The translations under genes were made by a program, and so were the position numbers. From Flavobacteriaceae bacterium (lineage in GTDB: Bacteria > Bacteroidota > Bacteroidia > Flavobacteriales > Flavobacteriaceae), in the NCBI GenBank assembly GCA_025800395.1, contig JAOXRU010000239.1:1-64000 (forward strand): a DNA stretch of 64,000 nt. Reading direction: 5' to 3'. Positions 17,943-28,063 of this stretch are shown here, in pieces. The first letter of the stretch is position 1, and each line of letters begins with the position of its first letter. The notes under the pieces are model-generated. The model was not told the origin of the DNA, searched no databases, and worked only from the letters and a program-made list of their open reading frames with translations.

Positions 17943-18899
17943 TTACTTACTATCAAACCGCATAAAGGGATAGCTTTGCTGCAGTTCGGATATCTGTTGT
18001 TTCAAATGGCTCAAAAATTTTTGGTGTGCATTTCCTTCCGGATGGAAGGCTTTGTGCGCCAAACCTTTTCTTATTTTGTGTACTTTTTCCATGGTCTTTA
18101 AGCTTTCTTCCTCAAAAACTGCTTGCGAAAATCGTTCCCAAATATAGTCTACCGCCACCCCGTTGGGGTGTAACATATCCGCTTCATAAAAACGATAATC
18201 TCGCAATTCGTCCATCATAATTTCATAAGCAGGAAAATAAAAAACGGATTCCTTTCCATTTATTACTTCATGTACACCTTGTATAAGTCTTGCTTTGCTT
18301 TGTTGATTTTCTATAAATCCATCTTTTAAATGCCTTACTGGAGAGACGGTAAAAACCACATGCGCATTGCTATTATTGGCTTTTACCAAGGAGACGATAT
18401 TCACCAAAGCTTCTTTTATTTCTTGAATATACAGCAATCGCTTGGAAAACTCCTTCTGTGCTACTTTATGGCAATTGGCTACCAATTGGTTTTTGCGCAA
18501 ATGTCGGTACACCCAAGCCGTACCCAAAGTCACTACAAGCACATCTATTTCCTGCAATTGGGATTTAGTTTGCTCCAAAGCAGCATTGAGTTGTCCTAGC
18601 ACCCGCCATTTGTCTGCATGACTAAAGGTAGAATGCACCGCAAAACAATGCCATCGATCTTGAAAAAAAAACAAATCTTCCTCTCTAAACCATTGTTCAT
18701 TCCAAGCTCTAAGCAAAAGGTTTTCTATAGCCTTTGGGTGAAAAAGCACCCCATAAGGATTGGCTAGACTTTGCAACTGATGATAATCCAGCTTTCCTCC
18801 TATATGCTCTACAAAGCAAGAACCCATAAGTAAAAACTTATGCGAATAACCCCAAGATTTTGGAAAGCCATTTATGGGAACTTCGGTCTTAAAATTCAT
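17943..18899 (-). CDS. GSCFA-domain protein (SGNH-like fold)
   Basis: Predicted 318-residue protein. The ATG at 18899 is preferred to one 21 codons upstream, because the conserved N-terminus (MNFKTEVPI) begins there. The defining GSCFVEHIGGKL motif is at residues 26-37, the namesake GSCFA motif, followed by NPYGVLFHPKAIENLL, TLGTAWVYR and FTVSPVRHLKDGF, and a late DMLHPNGVAVDYIW motif. The pattern of GSCF, then TLGT, TVSPV and a C-terminal D-x-x-H resembles the SGNH esterase/lipase blocks, so a hydrolase or acyl-transferase role is inferred; no activity is established that I know of. Probably cytoplasmic, as no signal peptide is present. Confidence 0.9.
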   Translation of the reverse strand: MNFKTEVPINGFPKSWGYSHKFLLMGSCFVEHIGGKLDYHQLQSLANPYGVLFHPKAIENLLLRAWNEQWFREEDLFFFQDRWHCFAVHSTFSHADKWRVLGQLNAALEQTKSQLQEIDVLVVTLGTAWVYRHLRKNQLVANCHKVAQKEFSKRLLYIQEIKEALVNIVSLVKANNSNAHVVFTVSPVRHLKDGFIENQQSKARLIQGVHEVINGKESVFYFPAYEIMMDELRDYRFYEADMLHPNGVAVDYIWERFSQAVFEEESLKTMEKVHKIRKGLAHKAFHPEGNAHQKFLSHLKQQISELQQSYPFMRFDSK

Positions 18900-19032
18900 A
18901 AAACAGCAAGATTTTTCGAGTTTCTTTATTCCATTAGCTTTACCAAGTTCCGCAATTTTCAAACACCAAGCAAGTGAAACACCTAGTATTCGACCAAGTA
19001 GCTATTTCGACTTCGCATAAACTAGGAGAGCC

Positions 19033-21651
19033 TTATACTTCCAAATAGTTTTTTGCAGCGGCCAAAGCAGCAGGAATACCATCTGGATTTTTTCCTCCTG
19101 CAGTAGCAAAAAAGGGCTGCCCTCCTCCACCTCCTTGAATATGCTTGCCAAGCTCTCGTACAATTTCTCCGGCATGTAATTCTTTGCTTTTGACCAAGGA
19201 TTTGGAAACATAACAAGTGAGTAAGGCCTTTCCGTTTTTGTTGGCTCCCAACAAGAGAAACAAATCCTCTATTTCTCCACCTATTTCAAAAGCCAGATCT
19301 TTCATTCCAGCTGCGTCGAGCCCTACCTCTTTGGCCAGGAAATTGACGCCGCCAAACGGAGCGATCTCCGATTTTAAATCCCCCTTTAGCCCCTTGGCTT
19401 TAGCCTTCAACAAAGATTCTATTTGCTTTTTCAATTGCTGGTTTTCTTCCTGCAATTGTTGTACTGCTTTTACTGGGTCGTTATTGTTGTTGAGCAAGTC
19501 TCTTATTTCGAAAAACTGCCTGTTGTTGTCAAAATAAAATTGCTTGGTAGCATCATTGGTAATCGCTTCTATTCGACGTATTCCGGCAGCAACTGCAGAT
19601 TCGCTACGTATTTTAAAATGCCAAATATCCGCCGTGTTTGCAACATGAGTTCCTCCACACAATTCGATAGAATTCCCAAATCGAATGGTTCGTACCGTAT
19701 CGCCATATTTTTCTCCAAACAATGCCATAGCACCTTGCTCTATAGCCTGATCCATGGGGATATTTCTTTTTTCTTCCAATGGCAACTTGCCTTCTATACG
19801 TGCATTCACAAAATTTTCTACTTCTCGCAATTCTTCTACACTGAGTTTGGAAAAATGGGAAAAATCAAATCGCAAATATTTCGAATGTACCGCCGATCCT
19901 TTTTGCTCTACATGATCACCCAATATTTCGCGCAATGCCTGATGCAACAAATGCGTAGCACTATGGTTGCATGTTATACGGTGTCGGTGTTTTGCATCGA
20001 CTACAGCCTTAAAACTCCCCATTTCATTTTTTGGTAAATTGCGGGTAAAATGAATGATTTCGTTGTTTTCTTTCTTGGTGTCTTCTATATATGCCACATC
20101 CCCATTGGAGGCCTCTAAGTATCCTTTGTCTCCTACTTGTCCACCACCTTCGGCATAAAACGGTGTCATATTAAACACCAATTGAAACATATCCCCATCT
20201 TTTTTAGAAACAACCTTGCGATACTTCACTATTTTCACATTTGCTTCTAGCGTATCGTAGCCAACAAATTCCTCTTCCTGATCCTGATTGAGAATCACCC
20301 AATCATCGGTGGTAATGGCACTAGCAGCACGCGATCGTTCTTTTTGTTTCTGCAATTCTCTATCAAATCCAGCCTCATCCAACTCCAAGCCTCTTTCCGA
20401 CAATATAAGTGCAGTGAGGTCTATAGGAAATCCGTAGGTATCGTATAATTCAAAAGCTTTTTCTCCCGAAACCGTGTTGTTCTCGGTTTTTTGCATCACT
20501 CTCTCCAAGAGTATCAATCCTTGTTCTAGCGTGCGCAAAAAGCTATTCTCTTCTTCTTTTATAACGTTCTCCAAGAAATTTCTCTGCTCTCGAATTTCAG
20601 GAAAGGCATCCCCCATTTTATTACCAAGTACCTTTACCAAGCGATAAATAAATGCTTTGTTTTGCCCCAAAAAAGTAAAGCCATAGCGAATTGCACGTCT
20701 CAATATACGTCGTATTACATAGCCTGCGCCAGTATTGGAAGGCAATTGTCCATCGGCTATAGAAAAACCCACAGCTCGAACATGATCTGCAATCACACGG
20801 ATGGCAACATCTATATCCTCTGAAACGCCATATTCTTTGGAAGTAATCGTTTCAATTTCTCGTATGATAGGCACAAAAACATCTGTATCATAATTACTCT
20901 TCACTCCTTGCAATACCATACAAAGTCTTTCAAAACCCATACCAGTATCGATATGCCTGTTTGGCAATTCTTCCAAGCTACCATTGGCCTTGCGATTGTA
21001 CTGCATAAAAACCAAATTCCAGATTTCTACTACCAAAGGATGGTCCTGATTGACCAATTCTGCACCACTCAAAGTCTCTCTTTCTGCATCATCTCTTATG
21101 TCTATATGAATTTCCGAACAAGGTCCACAAGGTCCTTGATCCCCCATTTCCCAAAAATTATCCTTTTTGTTACCCATTAGAATTCGGTCCTCTGGTAGTA
21201 TAGCCTTCCAATAGTCAAAAGCTTCTTGATCCAAGCTGAGTTTATCCGCATCCTGACTTCCTTCAAAAACAGTAACATACAACCTATCTTTATCGATGCC
21301 ATACACTTCGGTAAGCAATTCCCATGCCCATTGGATGGTCTCTTTCTTAAAATAATCTCCAAAGCTCCAATTTCCAAGCATTTCAAACATGGTATGGTGA
21401 TAGGTATCCTTACCAACTTCTTCCAAGTCATTGTGTTTTCCGCTTACCCGCAAGCATTTTTGTGTATCGGCCACACGAGCGTCTACCACTTCGGTATTTC
21501 CAAGAAAAAATTCTTTAAACTGGTTCATACCTGCATTGGTAAACATCAATGTGGGATCATTTTTTATTACCATAGGAGCTGAGGCTACAATTTTATGGGC
21601 TTTTTCTTCAAAAAATGACAAAAAGTTGGTTCTAATTTCTTTGGATTGCAT
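19033..21651 (-). CDS. alaS: Alanyl-tRNA synthetase
   Basis: Predicted 872-residue cytoplasmic enzyme that charges tRNA-Ala. The class II catalytic core lies at the N-terminus ([34 protein letters not shown], then DTGMGFERL). The editing domain carries the zinc-binding pairs [12 protein letters not shown] and CGGTHVANT that remove mischarged serine and glycine. The C-terminal C-Ala/DHHA1 region includes a coiled coil (about residues 715-755) and [15 protein letters not shown]. Length and motif order are typical. It is divergent from the M23 peptidase gene, with 110 bases between the starts. Confidence 0.98.
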   Translation of the reverse strand: MQSKEIRTNFLSFFEEKAHKIVASAPMVIKNDPTLMFTNAGMNQFKEFFLGNTEVVDARVADTQKCLRVSGKHNDLEEVGKDTYHHTMFEMLGNWSFGDYFKKETIQWAWELLTEVYGIDKDRLYVTVFEGSQDADKLSLDQEAFDYWKAILPEDRILMGNKKDNFWEMGDQGPCGPCSEIHIDIRDDAERETLSGAELVNQDHPLVVEIWNLVFMQYNRKANGSLEELPNRHIDTGMGFERLCMVLQGVKSNYDTDVFVPIIREIETITSKEYGVSEDIDVAIRVIADHVRAVGFSIADGQLPSNTGAGYVIRRILRRAIRYGFTFLGQNKAFIYRLVKVLGNKMGDAFPEIREQRNFLENVIKEEENSFLRTLEQGLILLERVMQKTENNTVSGEKAFELYDTYGFPIDLTALILSERGLELDEAGFDRELQKQKERSRAASAITTDDWVILNQDQEEEFVGYDTLEANVKIVKYRKVVSKKDGDMFQLVFNMTPFYAEGGGQVGDKGYLEASNGDVAYIEDTKKENNEIIHFTRNLPKNEMGSFKAVVDAKHRHRITCNHSATHLLHQALREILGDHVEQKGSAVHSKYLRFDFSHFSKLSVEELREVENFVNARIEGKLPLEEKRNIPMDQAIEQGAMALFGEKYGDTVRTIRFGNSIELCGGTHVANTADIWHFKIRSESAVAAGIRRIEAITNDATKQFYFDNNRQFFEIRDLLNNNNDPVKAVQQLQEENQQLKKQIESLLKAKAKGLKGDLKSEIAPFGGVNFLAKEVGLDAAGMKDLAFEIGGEIEDLFLLLGANKNGKALLTCYVSKSLVKSKELHAGEIVRELGKHIQGGGGGQPFFATAGGKNPDGIPAALAAAKNYLEV

Positions 21652-21700
21652 AAAATTCTTAAGCTTTTAATAAATATAGGGTATTATAGAAAACAATTTT

Positions 21701-21708
21701 TATCTTTG
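21701..21708 (+). promoter_or_regulatory. -7 element TATCTTTG for the M23-MerR-LemA-TPM run
   Basis: Exact TAnnTTTG match 53 bases upstream of the M23 gene in the divergent region shared with alaS. No clear TTG at -33. Position and orientation fit the promoter of the five-gene plus-strand run. Confidence 0.45.
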
Positions 21709-21761
21709 TTTTAAGCCCTAAACTTTAATAATTCAATTGCAAAAATAGAATATTTAAGTAT

Positions 21762-22739
21762 ATGTCTAAGGTAAAATATTATTATGATACGGAGACACTC
21801 TCCTATCGCAAAATCATTCCAAGTCGATTTCAGAAATCGAGAAACCTTATTTTGTTTCTTTTTTCTTCTGCACTTTTTGGACTTCTGATTATAATCCTAC
21901 TGATGAACTTGGACTTAGTATCCACTCCCAGAGAGCTTTCCATGAAGAGAGAGTTGGAAAACATGAAGTTACAGTATGAAGTAATGGGCAAAAAAATGGA
22001 TCATATGGAAACGGTTTTGTCCAATGTAGAAGAGCGCGACAATGGTATTTATCGTTTGTATTTTGAAGCAAATCCAATTCCAAAAGAGCAAAGAAGAGCA
22101 GGTTTTGGAGGCATCAATCGTTACAAACACTTAGAAGGATTTGATCATTCGAAACTTATTTCCAGTACCGCACAACGTTTGGACATCATCCAAAAACAGT
22201 TGGTTATTCAATCCAAGTCTTTGGATGAAATCAAAAAACTAGCAGAAGACAAAGAAGAATTTTTGGCTTCTATTCCTGCTATACAACCCGTTCGCAACAA
22301 GGATTTGACTCGTATGGCCTCTGGCTATGGATTTCGGTCCGATCCGTTTACCAAGGTTCGAAAAATGCACTGGGGAATGGATTTTACTGCGCCACGTGGC
22401 ACGCCCATTTACGCTTCAGGAAATGGGGTAATTGTAAGAGCAGACAATGCCTCTGCTGGTTATGGAAAACATATCCGCATCGATCATGGCTTTGGCTACC
22501 TAAGCTTATACGCCCACTTGAGCAAATACAATGTGGTAAAAGGTCAGCGCGTAAAACGAGGCGACCTCATCGGTTTCGTAGGTAATACTGGGCGTTCCCA
22601 AGCGCCACATTTGCACTACGAAGTTTTTAAAGACAATCAACGTATCAACCCTATCAATTTTTACTATGGTAGCTTAACCGCAAAAGAATTTGAGGCACTC
22701 CTAAAAGCAGCAACTCAAGAAAATCAATCTTTAGATTAA
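21762..22739 (+). CDS. M23-family peptidoglycan endopeptidase (LytM-type)
   Basis: Predicted 325-residue protein. An N-terminal cytoplasmic segment is followed by one membrane helix (about residues 30-52, LILFLFSSALFGLLIIILLM), then a coiled-coil region (about 60-175) and a C-terminal LytM/M23 domain (about 185-300). The zinc-site motifs are complete: HWGMDFTAPRGTPIYA supplies the first His and Asp, and HLHYE with the preceding YAHLSKY supplies the others. The enzyme is expected to cleave peptide crosslinks of peptidoglycan from the periplasmic face of the inner membrane. Its stop codon is directly followed by the MerR start, so the two are co-transcribed. Confidence 0.93.
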   Translation: MSKVKYYYDTETLSYRKIIPSRFQKSRNLILFLFSSALFGLLIIILLMNLDLVSTPRELSMKRELENMKLQYEVMGKKMDHMETVLSNVEERDNGIYRLYFEANPIPKEQRRAGFGGINRYKHLEGFDHSKLISSTAQRLDIIQKQLVIQSKSLDEIKKLAEDKEEFLASIPAIQPVRNKDLTRMASGYGFRSDPFTKVRKMHWGMDFTAPRGTPIYASGNGVIVRADNASAGYGKHIRIDHGFGYLSLYAHLSKYNVVKGQRVKRGDLIGFVGNTGRSQAPHLHYEVFKDNQRINPINFYYGSLTAKEFEALLKAATQENQSLD

Positions 22740-23069
22740 ATGCGAGTACAACTACCAGAAAAACGCTATTATACCATAGGGGAAGTAGCCAAAGCATTCG
22801 ACGTAAACACTTCCCTCATTCGATTTTGGGAAAAAGAATTTGACGAAATCAAACCAAAGAAAAACGCCAAGGGCAACCGAAAATTCACCATTTCGGACAT
22901 CGAGAAACTAGAGCTAATTTACCATCTGGTTAAAGAAAGGGGCTTTACCCTAGACGGTGCTAAACTACACCTGAAAGAAAACAAAAAAAGAACCCTTTCC
23001 AATTTTGAGATTATTAGAAAACTAGAACAAGTCAAAACGGAACTGGTGAAAATAAAAAACCAATTTTAA
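22740..23069 (+). CDS. MerR-family transcriptional regulator, short form
   Basis: Predicted 109-residue protein consisting essentially of a MerR DNA-binding domain: YYTIGEVAKAFDVNTSLIRFWEKEF gives the helix-turn-helix, and NRKFTISDIEKLELIYHLVKERGFTLDGAK gives the wing and following helices. A short C-terminal helix follows; there is no effector domain. In Bacteroidota this short MerR is often found directly after an M23 peptidase. ATG follows the upstream stop with no gap. Its targets are not evident from the sequence. Confidence 0.92.
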   Translation: MRVQLPEKRYYTIGEVAKAFDVNTSLIRFWEKEFDEIKPKKNAKGNRKFTISDIEKLELIYHLVKERGFTLDGAKLHLKENKKRTLSNFEIIRKLEQVKTELVKIKNQF

Positions 23070-23081
23070 AAAAACACGAAT

Positions 23082-23684
23082 ATGAAGAAAGGACTCATTA
23101 TTATTTTAATTGTCGCTGCTATTTTGTCACTTTTTGGAGGCTGTTCTGTTAGCGGTGGCTACAACAATGCTGTTGCCTTAGAAGAAAATGCAACCACAGC
23201 ATGGAACAATGTAGAAAGTTCTTATCAACGCAGAGCGGATTTGATTGGCAATTTGGTAAAAACGGTACAAGGCGCAGCCGATTTTGAAAGAAAAACACTA
23301 ACTGAAGTGATTGAAGCCCGATCCAAAGCTACTTCTACTACTATAGACATCGATAATCTTAGCCCTCAGGCCATACAAAAGTTTCAACAAGCACAAAGTG
23401 GATTGTCTAGTGCTTTATCTCGTTTGTTGGTAAGCGTAGAGCGTTATCCAGATATCAAAGCCAATCGAAATTTTCTAGAGCTTCAGAGCCAACTAGAAGG
23501 CACAGAAAACCGCATTACTATAGCTAGAAATCGATACAACGAAGCGGTCAAAGTATATAACACACATATTCGCCAATTTCCTTTTAATCTTTTTAACGCC
23601 TTTTTTGGATTTGAAAAAATGCATGGTTTCCAAGCAGAAGAAGGAGCAGAAAAAGCACCGGATGTAAATTTTGAATTCAATTAA
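23082..23684 (+). CDS. lemA: LemA-family protein
   Basis: Predicted 200-residue protein with an N-terminal hydrophobic helix ending in a lipobox-like GGCSVSGGYNN, then a helical bundle. Family hallmarks are ALEENATTAWNNVESSYQRRADLIGNLVKTV, the LSRLLVSVERYPDIKANRNF segment and an IAQARNRYNEAV-like helix followed by YNTHIRQFPFNLF. LemA proteins are membrane-anchored with the bundle outside or in the periplasm; their molecular role is not settled. The gene is followed with no gap by two TPM-domain genes, an association seen in many genomes. Confidence 0.94.
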   Translation: MKKGLIIILIVAAILSLFGGCSVSGGYNNAVALEENATTAWNNVESSYQRRADLIGNLVKTVQGAADFERKTLTEVIEARSKATSTTIDIDNLSPQAIQKFQQAQSGLSSALSRLLVSVERYPDIKANRNFLELQSQLEGTENRITIARNRYNEAVKVYNTHIRQFPFNLFNAFFGFEKMHGFQAEEGAEKAPDVNFEFN

Positions 23685-24125
23685 ATGAACGCTCAAACCG
23701 AAGCCTTTTTAACTGCAGCGGAGGAAGCGCAAATTGTACAAGCGATCCAAGAAGCAGAAAAAAACACCTCTGGTGAGATCCGAGTACATTTGGAGCAACA
23801 TTGGGAGGGCGAACATCTACAACATGCAGTCCAATTGTTTCACCAAATGGAAATGGACAAGACCAAAGAACGAAATGGGGTATTGTTCTATATCGCCGTG
23901 GCCGACCACAAATTTGTGATTTATGGAGACGAAGGCATTCACCAAAAAGTCGCCGACAATTTTTGGGATAGCACCAAAGATATCGTGATTGGGTATTTCA
24001 AAAAACAAGCTTTTGCTAAGGGTCTCATTGCTGGCATACAAGAAGCGGGGCTGCAACTAAAAAAACACTTCCCTTGGGAAGCCAACGACAGCAACGAATT
24101 ACAAGATGAAATATCTAAAAGTTAG
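23685..24125 (+). CDS. TPM-domain protein, short form
   Basis: Predicted 146-residue protein with a TPM (TLP18.3/Psb32/MOLO-1) domain covering most of the length: EEAQIVQAIQEAEKNTSGEIRVHLE, then ERNGVLFYIAVADHKFVIYGDEGIHQKV and FAKGLIAGIQEAGLQL. No signal peptide is seen, in contrast with the next gene. It starts right at the end of lemA and its last 20 bases overlap the next gene. TPM domains have been linked to phosphatase activity in plants and to membrane-protein assembly; the bacterial role is unclear. Confidence 0.9.
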   Translation: MNAQTEAFLTAAEEAQIVQAIQEAEKNTSGEIRVHLEQHWEGEHLQHAVQLFHQMEMDKTKERNGVLFYIAVADHKFVIYGDEGIHQKVADNFWDSTKDIVIGYFKKQAFAKGLIAGIQEAGLQLKKHFPWEANDSNELQDEISKS

Positions 24126-24921
24126 ACTATTTTTCCTGTTTCTGATTTTTACGGCAACTATTTTCGCCCAGAACGATGGTATTCCAGAGAAGCCAGCTCT
24201 GCAAACCAGTCTTTATGACTATATCGGTTTGCTATCGCCCAATGAGGCGCAAGCATTAAAACACGATCTCATACGCTATGCCGATTCTACCTCAACCCAA
24301 ATCGTGGTGGCAATTATTGCCAGCACCCAAGAAGAGGACATCAATTATATGGCAGCCCAATGGGGAGAAAAATGGGGTATTGGACAGGCAGACAAAGACA
24401 ATGGCATTTTAATATTGCTAGCCAAAGACGATCGCAAAATAGCCATAAGCACAGGCGATGGGGTACAACATCTACTTACAGATTATACTTCCAAACAAAT
24501 CATAGAATACGACATTATTCCACACTTTAAGGTAGGAGATTATTATGCTGGCTTGCGTACTGGCGTATTGGCCATCTACCACACCATGCAAGGGGAGTAT
24601 GAAGAGACTCGACAATTCAACAAGGAAAGTGACATATCGGATATTCTCTTCCTTATGCTTTTATTGGCCTTTATCATTCTCATACTATATCTTATCTTCA
24701 AATCCCACAAGGGAGGCGGCCATGGCGGTGGAGGCAAACGGTTTTCTTCCGATAGTGTTTGGGATGCCATTATTCTTAGCAATATGGGCCGTGGCAACTG
24801 GAGCAGCGGAAGTTCTGGCGGTGGCTGGAGTAGCGGTGGTGGCTGGAGTAGCGGTGGTGGCTTCTCTGGTGGTTTTGGCGGCGGTGGATTTAGTGGCGGT
24901 GGCGCCTCTGGAAGCTGGTAA
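24106..24921 (+). CDS. TPM-domain membrane protein with Gly/Ser-rich tail
   Basis: Predicted 271-residue protein. A signal peptide (residues 1-22, ending TIFAQ) leads to a TPM domain (about 30-160: YIGLLSPNEAQALKHDLIRYAD, VVAIIASTQEEDINYMAAQWGEKWGIGQ, DNGILILLAKDDRKIAISTG). A membrane helix follows at about 180-198, then a low-complexity Gly/Ser/Trp-rich tail of about 70 residues ending in GASGSW. The shape (TPM in the periplasm, one helix, Gly-rich cytoplasmic tail) is standard for the YgcG-type protein. The overlap with the short TPM gene and the adjacency of lemA suggest a shared complex; this is inference. Confidence 0.93.
   Translation: MKYLKVRLFFLFLIFTATIFAQNDGIPEKPALQTSLYDYIGLLSPNEAQALKHDLIRYADSTSTQIVVAIIASTQEEDINYMAAQWGEKWGIGQADKDNGILILLAKDDRKIAISTGDGVQHLLTDYTSKQIIEYDIIPHFKVGDYYAGLRTGVLAIYHTMQGEYEETRQFNKESDISDILFLMLLLAFIILILYLIFKSHKGGGHGGGGKRFSSDSVWDAIILSNMGRGNWSSGSSGGGWSSGGGWSSGGGFSGGFGGGGFSGGGASGSW
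24823..24858 (+). repeat. 18-bp tandem duplication in the Gly-rich tail
   Basis: Two identical 18-base units (24823-24840 and 24841-24858) encode GWSSGG twice inside the Gly-rich tail of the TPM protein. Degenerate GGTGG-rich copies surround them. This kind of repeat can expand or contract by slippage. Confidence 0.8.
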
Positions 24922-25064
24922 ACTTGGTGCCATATCGAACAAAACGAACCATCCACCCCTTTAAAAAGTATATTCGTCGATTTGCCTGTAACAACAAATG
25001 TACTTTTCCTAAATTCGAATCAAAATCAGTCTCTTTTGAGAACACTATATTGAAAATGAAAAAC

Positions 25065-25098
25065 AGTCGTCTAGAATGATTTCTGAGACGACTTTTTT
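25065..25098 (+). terminator. Intrinsic terminator after the TPM gene
   Basis: AGTCGTCT and AGACGACT stem around a loop of about 13 bases, followed by TTTTTTG, 144 bases after the TPM stop. It closes the M23-MerR-LemA-TPM-TPM run. Confidence 0.8.
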
Positions 25099-25169
25099 GT
25101 TGGCATCCATCTGTTTTTTCCGTAAAGAATACAAATAATAAAGAGCAGCATTAAAAATTCAAGCTCTTT

Positions 25170-27914
25170 TTATCTTCTACTATAATATCGTCTCCCTCTC
25201 CGACCTTTGTTCTTTCCTCCTACTTGGCTGACTTTATACGTAAAGCTAAACATAAAATAGCGCTGCAATACATTAGACTGGAAATCCTGTATATAATCTG
25301 CAGTAATCGTTCTTGTTGTATTGATTTTTTGATTCAACAAATCATATGCTTTTATTTTTAGCAAGCCTTTATCTTTAAACATTTTTAACCCCAAACTCAT
25401 ATTCCACAATACTGCGCTGGCATCAAACCCTCCACTAACATTAGGATTGTAGCTATAGGTAATATCATTTCCAAATACGATGTTTTTGGGCCAAAAAGTA
25501 GTCGTTCTTAGACCTGCTTGATGGGTTAAAAAACTTTCCTCTTCAAAATTCTCTAAGCTATAAGATACATTGTTCCAACCCAAATTATAACTAGGTTCTA
25601 TCTCTATCCATTCTTTGTAATTGAAGTTTACAGAAAGACGAGGGGATAGGTTAATACCATCCGAAGAAAAAGCCAAACCGTTACTAAAGTTGTTGTTCCT
25701 ATTGTAGCTACCATTAAATCGTAGACTCCATCTACTGGTAAAATGGTCGTTTTTTATGGTTTTATTAAAATAGATTCCAAGCCAAGCTGACTTGTTACCA
25801 CTTACATTGGTAAAAGTTGTACGTCTCAGCAAGTTTTCATCTGTAAGGGTTATCGGCACAATAGCATCCTCTACAAAACTAATGTTTCCGTGCATAAACA
25901 TCCCTGTCTGGGTTTTAAAATCATATTTGTTATACCCAAAACGCAAACGATGCGTATACGTACGATTGAGGTTGGGGTTACCAGTTACGATATTCGATAG
26001 ATTATTTTGGTTCTCTACCGGTTGCAACTGATAGGCACTAGGAATATTGCTATTGGTATTGTAGCGCAAACGAAATCTTTCCCCTCTACCCATATTGTAC
26101 ATCAATCTTCCCTCTAGTGCCAGGTCGTTAAATTCTTTTTCAAAACCAATAGATTGCAATCCATCTCTATTCTCCAATTGGTTGTTGGACACCCCAGCCA
26201 TCAATCCAAAACTGAGTTTATCTCCATCATAATTAAAACCTGCCAAAGGACGATGCATTTGGTTGTCGGTGCGCAAAAGGGAACTCAAATTGTAATTAAA
26301 ATCGCTGTAGGTATCCGTATCCAAATCATAAACCAATTTTTCGTTTTCTCTTTTGGTCTTCTCATACACATATTCCAAATCAAAAAAGAAGTTTTTGAAT
26401 AAGGGCATCCGCCATTCTAAATTAAATCCTAATAAGGTATTTTTCGCATCGGTTTCTGTAAATCGATCTATCTCTGTGCTATTGGCCACATTGCCAAGAT
26501 TGTTGTACACTTGGTTGGTGTTCTTTACAAAACTCTCTCCAAAATTATCCACTACTTCATTTACAATTTCCAATTCTAGAAAGGCTCCTTTGGTACCGAA
26601 CTTGCGAATAATTTCAATCTCACTTTCGAAGTTTTTTCTAGAGTCCATCGATTGTCTGTTGCTTGTGTTGGTATTCAAAGTTACACCCAAGGCATCGGAA
26701 GATATCAAGTCCGATTTTTCTACATCTTCTCCTGTAGTATAATAAAAAGAAGGTCGAAAAACGACTCTAGTCATGCTATCGATGTCCATTTCAAACTTCA
26801 GATTGGTCTTGTGACTATCGCTAATGGTATTTGAATAACCATCTTCTTTGGTGAAAAAACGACTATCTGGCAATAGATTTTCTTTCAATTGTTTGGTGCG
26901 TTGTTCATTGTCGGAAGTAGCATAAAAATAATCAGAACTAAACTCTTTACCTTTTCCCCACTGATCTACAAAATTGACCCCTACATTACTATTTACAGTA
27001 ATTCCCTGATTGGTATTACTTCTGTAGCTAAGATCTCCTGCACTACTTCCCATCATATCCCAAACCTCATCATAGGAAAACCCAGATACATTTATATTGT
27101 TGGAACTAGCCAATAAACTCGAACGCTGATCGCCTTTAAAATAATTGAGCATACCACTGAGCTCATAACGGTCATCCGAGCCGTATCCGGCGGTAACTCT
27201 TCCAAAAAAACCTTTATCTTTTCCTTTTTTGAGGGTGATATTGATACTTTTATTATCCGAATTACTTCGTTTTCCCGTAAAACGTTGGGAATCGGTTTTG
27301 GTATCGCTAATTTGAATTTTGTCAACGAGATCTTTACCCAAGTTCTTTGTCGCAATTTTGGGATCTGAGCCAAAAAACTGTTTCCCATTCACCAATACTT
27401 CATTGACTTCATTGCCATTAACGGTTATTTTGCCATCGTTGTCCACCTCTACGCCAGGTAGTTTCTCCAACAGCTCTTCTACATTTGCATCAGGTTTGGT
27501 TTTAAATGAATTGGCATTAAACTCCAAGGTATCTTTTTTTATCAGCACAGGAGCTCCCTCTCCAACTACCTCTACCCCTTTCAGCTGGGTTGTTCTTACT
27601 TCCATCATCAATATTCCAAGGTCGATGCTTCTTTTGCCTAGATCGATAGGTATTACAAGTTTTTGATAACCAGTGTAAGATGCTATAAATCGCAACTTTT
27701 TCTTTTTGGTGCGTCCTCCTATTTCAAATTCTCCTTTTTTGTTGGTTACTGCGTAACTAATGAGTGTACTATCTTGAATCGTTTGCACATATACGGTAGC
27801 AGATTCTAAAGGCATTCCAGTTATTTTATCTTTCAACACTCCTTTCACCTCAAAAGTTTGTGCCGCAGCAATACTTGCTATGCAAAGGAGTACAAACAAA
27901 ACTATATGTCTCAT
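25170..27914 (-). CDS. Outer-membrane beta-barrel (TonB-dependent receptor-like) protein
   Basis: Predicted 914-residue outer-membrane protein. A signal peptide (residues 1-19) precedes a CarboxypepD_reg-like domain (about 22-105: FEVKGVLKDKITGMPLESATVYV). A plug-like region follows (about 115-240; LEFNANSFKTKPDANVEELLEKLPGVEV is the hallmark of the Outer_membrane_beta-barrel family related to TonB receptors, and GNEVNEVLVNGKQFF is the plug loop). The remaining 650 residues are the barrel. The C-terminus is Arg-rich (RGRRGRRYYSRR) rather than ending in a plain aromatic strand. No STN domain and no SusD partner are present, so it is not an evident glycan-uptake pair. The substrate is unknown. 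Confidence 0.9.
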   Translation of the reverse strand: MRHIVLFVLLCIASIAAAQTFEVKGVLKDKITGMPLESATVYVQTIQDSTLISYAVTNKKGEFEIGGRTKKKKLRFIASYTGYQKLVIPIDLGKRSIDLGILMMEVRTTQLKGVEVVGEGAPVLIKKDTLEFNANSFKTKPDANVEELLEKLPGVEVDNDGKITVNGNEVNEVLVNGKQFFGSDPKIATKNLGKDLVDKIQISDTKTDSQRFTGKRSNSDNKSINITLKKGKDKGFFGRVTAGYGSDDRYELSGMLNYFKGDQRSSLLASSNNINVSGFSYDEVWDMMGSSAGDLSYRSNTNQGITVNSNVGVNFVDQWGKGKEFSSDYFYATSDNEQRTKQLKENLLPDSRFFTKEDGYSNTISDSHKTNLKFEMDIDSMTRVVFRPSFYYTTGEDVEKSDLISSDALGVTLNTNTSNRQSMDSRKNFESEIEIIRKFGTKGAFLELEIVNEVVDNFGESFVKNTNQVYNNLGNVANSTEIDRFTETDAKNTLLGFNLEWRMPLFKNFFFDLEYVYEKTKRENEKLVYDLDTDTYSDFNYNLSSLLRTDNQMHRPLAGFNYDGDKLSFGLMAGVSNNQLENRDGLQSIGFEKEFNDLALEGRLMYNMGRGERFRLRYNTNSNIPSAYQLQPVENQNNLSNIVTGNPNLNRTYTHRLRFGYNKYDFKTQTGMFMHGNISFVEDAIVPITLTDENLLRRTTFTNVSGNKSAWLGIYFNKTIKNDHFTSRWSLRFNGSYNRNNNFSNGLAFSSDGINLSPRLSVNFNYKEWIEIEPSYNLGWNNVSYSLENFEEESFLTHQAGLRTTTFWPKNIVFGNDITYSYNPNVSGGFDASAVLWNMSLGLKMFKDKGLLKIKAYDLLNQKINTTRTITADYIQDFQSNVLQRYFMFSFTYKVSQVGGKNKGRRGRRYYSRR

Positions 27915-28063
27915 CAGTTAGTAAATTTTAGTCTTTTAGATACAATGTAAGACCTAAGACTGCACATTAGTCCTAAGGTTTAATATAGAAAAGTCTAATA
28001 CAGGGTTTTTAACATATAATTAGGGTTTACCCATCCATGCGTTAATAAAAACCTAACAAATTA

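Noticed and set aside
24576-24956. Proline-rich open frame on the minus strand
   Set aside because: It is the antisense of the Gly/Ser-rich tail of the TPM protein; GGN codons reversed read as proline.
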